From Bacteroidales bacterium (GTDB taxonomy: Bacteria > Bacteroidota > Bacteroidia > Bacteroidales > UBA4181), in NCBI GenBank assembly GCA_031287245.1, contig JAITTD010000244.1, positions 1-18,744 on the forward strand: a stretch of 18,744 bases of DNA, given 5' to 3'. The position numbers and the translations under genes were made by a program. This document shows positions 15,116 through 18,744 of the stretch, piece by piece; the first letter of the stretch is position 1, and each line of letters begins with the position of its first letter. The notes beneath the pieces were generated by a model. It searched no databases. It was not told the DNA's origin and worked only from the letters and a program-made list of their open reading frames with translations.

Positions 15116-16216
15116 CTACTCCACTTCTGCTTTTAACTTTAACGTTATTTGGCTGTTTTGAGGGTCGTTGGTGGTGATGGTGATGATTTTGCTTTGAGCG
15201 CCGCTTTGTTCCGCCGAATCATAGTGAACGAGCAGTTCGGCATTGGCGCCAGCAGTAATTTCCTTTGGCGCGGTCACTTTCACCTGCTGGCTGGGCGATT
15301 CCGCCTTACGGATGAGCAGTTTGCTCTTGCCGTTATTGGTCAGTTTCACCTTGTATTCCTTCGTTTCACCTTTTTTGATTTTTCCGGCTTCAATCACGGT
15401 CGGGTCTATCGCAATAATCGGAGCATTCTGCAATTGTTGTGCCGTCCAGCGCGAAAAATCCTCCTGTATGTTGGCTGTCACCATCAGGTAATACTGCCCA
15501 TCCTGTTTTCCGTTCAGCGACAGGCTTACGCGGTCGCTCACAAAGCCCCATTCGTTCTTTTTGGCGGCATCGTAAGTCAGTTTGATGGATGCTTTTTGCT
15601 CTTTTCCAATAGAGGCGGGGGATACTTCAGCCTTGATATGCGGCGGCAGGTTTGGAAACTCTATTTTCACGGTTTCTGCGCCCGGATTGTACGCTACAAT
15701 AGTCAAAGTCGGCTTTTCGTAAGACCATACGCGGTCGAACGCCAGATGGTGCTCCGACAAGCGAAGGCTGCCCATCTTGAAACGGAATGCCTCGGCAGGA
15801 GCGCGGTCAATGCCTATCACTTCGCCGGATATGTGCAACCCCACAGTGGCAGGTTTTCCGTTGCTGAGCACAGTGATTGTCTTGTCAATCGTGCCCGGAC
15901 GTCCTTTCACGTCATACGACACCTTGATTAAACCGTTTCCTCCCGGAGGGATGGGTTGTTTCGTCCATTCCGGCGTAGTGCATCCGCAGGTGGTAGTTAC
16001 GTTTTTGATGATGAGCGGCGACGATCCGGTGTTTTTAAACGTAAAATTGTGTACCGCCTCGCCGTCTGATTCGTTCACTTTGCCGAAATCGTGTTCCGCC
16101 TTGTTAAAGACAATGACAGGCTGCGCTCCGGCTGTGCAAACGAACAATACAGCCATTAAAAAGAGCATACTCCTTTGTAGTAGGGAAGATTTCTTCCGAT
16201 TGTGATGTTTCCTCAT
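15116..16216 (-). CDS. DUF1573 domain-containing secreted protein
   Basis: 366 residues. A positively charged N terminus and hydrophobic stretch (about 15-30, ending AGAQ) form a signal peptide. Residues about 33-135 are a DUF1573 (Ig/ASPM-like) domain with HDFGKV, FTFKNTG and the hallmark TTTCGCTTPEW (Cys77, Cys79). The middle (about 150-255) looks like a second beta-sandwich. The last 90 residues (from IDPTVIEAGKIKKGE) are a third, with FxNxG-like KLTNNGKSKL and TITTNDPQ. Such proteins are periplasmic or envelope proteins of unknown role in Bacteroidetes. It starts 9 nt after the deoxynucleoside kinase stop, so both are probably one operon. It ends with TAG. Confidence 0.85.
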   Translation of the reverse strand: MRKHHNRKKSSLLQRSMLFLMAVLFVCTAGAQPVIVFNKAEHDFGKVNESDGEAVHNFTFKNTGSSPLIIKNVTTTCGCTTPEWTKQPIPPGGNGLIKVSYDVKGRPGTIDKTITVLSNGKPATVGLHISGEVIGIDRAPAEAFRFKMGSLRLSEHHLAFDRVWSYEKPTLTIVAYNPGAETVKIEFPNLPPHIKAEVSPASIGKEQKASIKLTYDAAKKNEWGFVSDRVSLSLNGKQDGQYYLMVTANIQEDFSRWTAQQLQNAPIIAIDPTVIEAGKIKKGETKEYKVKLTNNGKSKLLIRKAESPSQQVKVTAPKEITAGANAELLVHYDSAEQSGAQSKIITITTNDPQNSQITLKLKAEVE

Positions 16217-16225
16217 TTTTGTAAT

Positions 16226-16849
16226 TTAATTTTCATTGAAAAGTCCATGTATTTGGGCGTCAATTCGGTTGATAACGGAATTTAGGTCGTCCGGTTTTTC
16301 TTCAAACTGAATCTCGTCCACGTTGATTGTCAGGATGTTGCCCGAAAGATACTGGCTAATCCATTTTTCGTAGCGGTCGTTGAGTTTGCCAAGATAATCG
16401 AGCCGAATGCCGCTCTCGAAGGCTCGTCCCCGTTTTTGAATCTGCCTGACTAAGGTGGGTACTGACGCGCGAAGATAAATCAGCAGGTCGGGCGGTTGGA
16501 TGAACTCAGTCATCTTGTCGAACAGCGAGCGATAGGTCTTGTAGTCGCGCATACTCATCAATCCCATGGCATGAAGGTTGGCTGCAAAGATGTAGGCATC
16601 CTCGTAAATGGTGCGGTCTTGCACCACATTCAATCCCGATTCCCTGATTTTTTGTATCTGTCCGAAGCGTTCGTTCAGAAAATAAATTTGCAGATTGAAT
16701 GACCAATGCTGCATATCATCATAAAAATCATCCAAATACGGGTTGTTTTCCGCAGTTTCGTAATGTGCTTCCCATCCGTAATGTTTGGACAACAAGCATG
16801 TTAACGTGGTTTTACCTGAACCGATATTTCCGGCGATAGCGATGTGCAT
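16226..16849 (-). CDS. Deoxynucleoside kinase (dNK/dCK-dGK family)
   Basis: 207 residues, normal length. It phosphorylates deoxynucleosides with ATP in nucleotide salvage. Visible are the P-loop GNIGSGKT (7-14), the substrate region YETAENNPYL with catalytic-type Glu, the DRTIYED motif (78-84, family DRS/DRT), LIYLRASVP, and an Arg-rich lid (QIQKRGRAFE). Which base is preferred (adenosine, guanosine or cytidine) cannot be read from sequence. The ATG at 16847-16849 directly precedes the P-loop strand, so the start is secure. It has its own promoter at 16879-16910 and is followed after 9 nt by the DUF1573 gene. Confidence 0.9.
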   Translation of the reverse strand: MHIAIAGNIGSGKTTLTCLLSKHYGWEAHYETAENNPYLDDFYDDMQHWSFNLQIYFLNERFGQIQKIRESGLNVVQDRTIYEDAYIFAANLHAMGLMSMRDYKTYRSLFDKMTEFIQPPDLLIYLRASVPTLVRQIQKRGRAFESGIRLDYLGKLNDRYEKWISQYLSGNILTINVDEIQFEEKPDDLNSVINRIDAQIHGLFNEN

Positions 16850-16878
16850 AATTCATTTTTTTTGATGAAAACAAGTTT

Positions 16879-16910
16879 CAAAAGTAATCATTTTTGAATT
16901 AATGGACAAA
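16879..16910 (-). promoter_or_regulatory. Promoter of the deoxynucleoside kinase gene
   Basis: On the minus strand TTTG (16907-16910), 20 nt, then TACTTTTG (16879-16886). The leader would be about 20-25 nt. Confidence 0.7.
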
Positions 16911-16941
16911 TCGGGTTAGGAAAAAAACAGGAAAAAACCGT

Positions 16942-17562
16942 TTATTCTCCCATTTCAAAGGGTTGTCGATGGATAATTGACCTTCCGAGCGTAATCTGGT
17001 CGGCATATTCCAATTCGTCGCCGATGGATACGCCGCGTGCCAGCGTAGAAATCTTGACGGCTGCGTCTTTCAATTTGCGTGCAATGTAGAAGTTAGTCGT
17101 GTCGCCTTCCATCGTAGTGCTGAGCGCTAGAATAACTTCTGCCACGTCGCCTTCTTTCACACGTTTTTCCAAGGCATCTACGGTCAGGTCTGCCGGACCT
17201 ACGCCGTCCATAGGCGAAATAATACCGCCCAGCACGTGATACACGCCGTTGTATTGCATCGTGTTTTCTATCGCCATCACATCGCGGATGGATTCGACCA
17301 CGCAAATAAGTGACGGGTCGCGGCGCGGGTTGGCGCAGATTTCGCATACATCGGTGTCGGACAGGTTCATGCAGCGCTTGCAGTAAACCACCTCGTTGCG
17401 CAAGCGAATGATGGACTCTCCAAACTGCTGCACGGAAGCCGTTTCCTGTTTCAACAGGTGCAAAGCCATCCGCAAAGCGGTTTTCTGACCGATGCCGGGC
17501 AACTTTGAAAACTCATTGACAACATTTTCAAGCAGTTTGGATGAATATAATTGCTGATTCAT
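16942..17562 (-). CDS. recR: Recombination mediator protein RecR
   Basis: 206 residues, normal for RecR, which acts with RecO (and RecF) to load RecA on gapped DNA. The helix-hairpin-helix segment LPGIGQKTA (21-29) is followed by a zinc finger with C61, C64, C73 and C76, then a Toprim domain starting ICVVES and including GGIISPMDGVGP. The C terminus has ARGVSIGDELEYADQITLGRSI, the conserved Walker-B-like end region. All key residues are present. The start ATG is 17560-17562. Its upstream sequence is filled by 10-nt tandem repeats, and a -7-like box lies only 5 nt before the ATG, so the mRNA may be nearly leaderless, or recR may be read from the upstream genes. Confidence 0.96.
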   Translation of the reverse strand: MNQQLYSSKLLENVVNEFSKLPGIGQKTALRMALHLLKQETASVQQFGESIIRLRNEVVYCKRCMNLSDTDVCEICANPRRDPSLICVVESIRDVMAIENTMQYNGVYHVLGGIISPMDGVGPADLTVDALEKRVKEGDVAEVILALSTTMEGDTTNFYIARKLKDAAVKISTLARGVSIGDELEYADQITLGRSIIHRQPFEMGE

Positions 17563-17566
17563 TCTG

Positions 17567-17574
17567 CAAAAATA
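17567..17574 (-). promoter_or_regulatory. -7-like box directly before recR
   Basis: TATTTTTG on the minus strand matches TAnnTTTG. Its last base is five positions from the ATG, so transcription from it would begin at or inside the start codon. The TATA part belongs to the adjoining 10-nt repeat. It may be fortuitous. Confidence 0.35.
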
Positions 17575-17620
17575 GTTATAAATAGTTATAAATGGTTATA
17601 AATAGTTATAAATAGTGCTA
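17571..17620. repeat. Tandem 10-nt repeat, five copies of AATAGTTATA
   Basis: Copies start at 17571, 17581, 17591 (AATGG variant), 17601 and 17611 (ends GTGCTA). The array lies immediately upstream of recR, with a period near one helical turn. Confidence 0.9.
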
Positions 17621-17626
17621 AATGCC

Positions 17627-17660
17627 ATTAATCATTAACCATTAATCATTAATCATTAAC
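17627..17660. repeat. Tandem 7-nt repeat, ATTAATC, nearly five copies
   Basis: ATTAATC, ATTAACC, ATTAATC, ATTAATC, ATTAAC in a row. It abuts the stop codon of the minus-strand gene ending at 17661, and the neighbouring 10-nt array fills the rest of this gap. Confidence 0.9.
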
Positions 17661-18101
17661 TCAGTACTTTCTGTTCAGTATTTCGCTGGCGATGACTGCT
17701 TGGCGGATATTAAAGATATGCGTTTCGGGTATTTTTTCCTTCTCCGAGGTGTCCACATGAACGAAATCCGGCAGGTCAAAGGTGTGGGATACCAGATATT
17801 CCGGTTCTGTGGGGATAATTTCCAAGGGTTGGTACTCCACTTTGGCTGGCTCTAATTCAAATTCCGGCTCGTACTGTGGCTCCGGTTCGGACATTGCTTC
17901 CGCTTCCTGCGTCAATTGCCGAATAATGTCCTTCAAACTGGGTTGTTGTTCGGGCATGTCTTCCTCTTCCGCATCATGATCTGGAATTGCGGGGTGTTGC
18001 TGCTGCGCTCTTTTGGCTTTCAGCCATTTTTCAATGCCACTGCCTAACAGCGCCAACACAGCAACGATTATATATACTACGACACTTGCATCTGCTTTCA
18101 T
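17661..18101 (-). CDS. Acidic single-pass membrane protein of unknown function
   Basis: 146 residues. One N-terminal membrane helix (about 7-24) is followed by a short basic stretch (KWLKAKRAQQQ), then a long acidic, Pro- and Glu-rich region (about 40-105, many PEPE/EPE motifs). The C-terminal end (IRQAVIASEILNRKY) looks folded and conserved, resembling the tail of unnamed Bacteroidales proteins. The basic residues after the helix suggest the tail is cytoplasmic. No function can be assigned. It starts 9 nt after the barrel-like gene's stop, so the two are one operon; recR follows after 98 nt of tandem repeats. Confidence 0.7.
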   Translation of the reverse strand: MKADASVVVYIIVAVLALLGSGIEKWLKAKRAQQQHPAIPDHDAEEEDMPEQQPSLKDIIRQLTQEAEAMSEPEPQYEPEFELEPAKVEYQPLEIIPTEPEYLVSHTFDLPDFVHVDTSEKEKIPETHIFNIRQAVIASEILNRKY

Positions 18102-18110
18102 GATCTATTT

Positions 18111-18644
18111 TTAATATGGAAATCTACTGTGGTTGAAACTGTCCCCGCCTTTGGAATAGCCTATTTTTGCACCGATGATGACAGATGGTGTGATGTGGTA
18201 GTCCACCCCTACGTGCATGGCTTCGGTCGGCGGGCTGAAACGGTTTTGCGAATAAGTGGATTTCGGCGTGATGTTTTTCATCATTGACCCGTTGATGCTC
18301 CATTTTTCACTGACCCAATAAGTGCCTGCCGCATAAATGAAGGCATTTGTTTGCGTGCGATTGCTAACGGCGCCATCCGTCTGCGAAGGCATCAGGCTGT
18401 ACTGCACTGCGCTCACTCCTGTATGAAGGAAAAACCGCGGCGTCAGTTGGAAATTGACCTGAGGAGCAACGTAGAATGCTGACCCGTAGCCGGAAGTGAA
18501 CATCAATCCGCTATTCACGGAAGTACCAACATATCTCGGTTTGAATTTTGAAAAACCACCCGAAATACGCTCGTCCTGCACTTGTGCGAACAGTCCTGCC
18601 ATCATTAACTGCGGCAGAACAAAAAATAATATTTTTGTTTTCAT
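18111..18644 (-). CDS. Small outer-membrane beta-barrel-like protein
   Basis: 177 residues. The signal peptide is residues 1-21 (hydrophobic, ending LFAQ). The mature part alternates polar and aromatic residues as in barrel strands: GLMFTSGYGSAFYVAPQVNFQLTP-like strands, FFLHTGVSAVQYS, AFIYAAGTYWVSEKW, and a last strand region ending HSRFPY. I recognise no named family. The ATG at 18642-18644 is chosen because a promoter lies just upstream and the signal peptide begins there; an in-frame ATG at 18722 would be upstream of that promoter. It is the first gene of a minus-strand operon with the acidic membrane protein. Confidence 0.65.
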   Translation of the reverse strand: MKTKILFFVLPQLMMAGLFAQVQDERISGGFSKFKPRYVGTSVNSGLMFTSGYGSAFYVAPQVNFQLTPRFFLHTGVSAVQYSLMPSQTDGAVSNRTQTNAFIYAAGTYWVSEKWSINGSMMKNITPKSTYSQNRFSPPTEAMHVGVDYHITPSVIIGAKIGYSKGGDSFNHSRFPY

Positions 18645-18666
18645 CGCCTGCTTATTTTTCACTTTG

Positions 18667-18697
18667 CAAAAGTAGATGAAATTTTTCAGATTTCCAA
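18667..18697 (-). promoter_or_regulatory. Promoter of the barrel-like protein operon
   Basis: On the minus strand TTG (18695-18697), 20 nt, then TACTTTTG (18667-18674). Transcription would start near 18660, leaving a short A-rich leader before the ATG at 18644. Confidence 0.7.
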
Positions 18698-18744
18698 GCG
18701 CGTGCAATGAAAAAAGTTTCATGTTTTGATTACAGGCAGAAAAC

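Noticed and set aside
18645..18722. N-terminal extension of the barrel-like protein to an ATG at 18722.
   Set aside because: A good promoter (18667-18697) lies within it, and the signal peptide begins at 18644.

Overview
The window looks like chromosomal DNA of a Bacteroidetes bacterium, most likely order Bacteroidales. The evidence is an RpoC of the Bacteroidales type, promoters of the Bacteroidetes form (TTTG or TTG, about 19-20 nt, TAnnTTTG) upstream of most transcription units, A-rich leaders instead of Shine-Dalgarno sequences, a BspA-like leucine-rich surface protein with a type IX secretion (T9SS) C-terminal domain, a DUF1573 protein and a CCC-motif membrane protein. I cannot name the genus.

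Layout. 1-90: tandem short repeats. 78-3264 (minus): a yggS gene (PLP homeostasis) followed 4 nt later by a large membrane protein with a VIT domain and an exosortase-type C-terminal sorting signal. 3386-3826 (plus): a LEA14-like lipoprotein, divergent from yggS with overlapping promoters. 4078-8373 (plus): rpoC, interrupted by one in-frame TAG at 5242-5244 and with no rpoB in front of it, ended by a strong terminator. 8542-8782: a promoter and a 159-nt rod-shaped RNA that I think is 6S RNA. 8849-11521: the BspA-like T9SS cargo protein. 11532-11673: two kinds of tandem repeats and a hairpin. 11682-13106 (minus): an AAA ATPase with a nuclease-like tail, bracketed by two near-identical hairpins. 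13299-15096 (plus): a CCC-motif membrane protein, a cysteine-less ketosynthase-like protein, and an overlapping small DMT transporter-like protein. 15116-16849 (minus): deoxynucleoside kinase and DUF1573 protein. 16942-18644 (minus): outer-membrane barrel-like protein, acidic single-TM protein, recR.

The most interesting locus is rpoC. The reading frame is the same on both sides of the TAG, and the combined length (about 1,431 codons) is normal. The stop replaces a Tyr that I recall as conserved, and a new ATG stands five codons later where relatives have Arg. Each change needs only one base, so a real split into two chains by termination-reinitiation must be weighed against sequencing error, amber suppression, or a dying second copy. 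TAG ends at least four other genes here, so it is not generally reassigned. The other notable items are the 6S-like RNA, the hairpin-bracketed ATPase module, the exosortase substrate without its enzyme, and families of 7-16 nt tandem repeats at gene ends.
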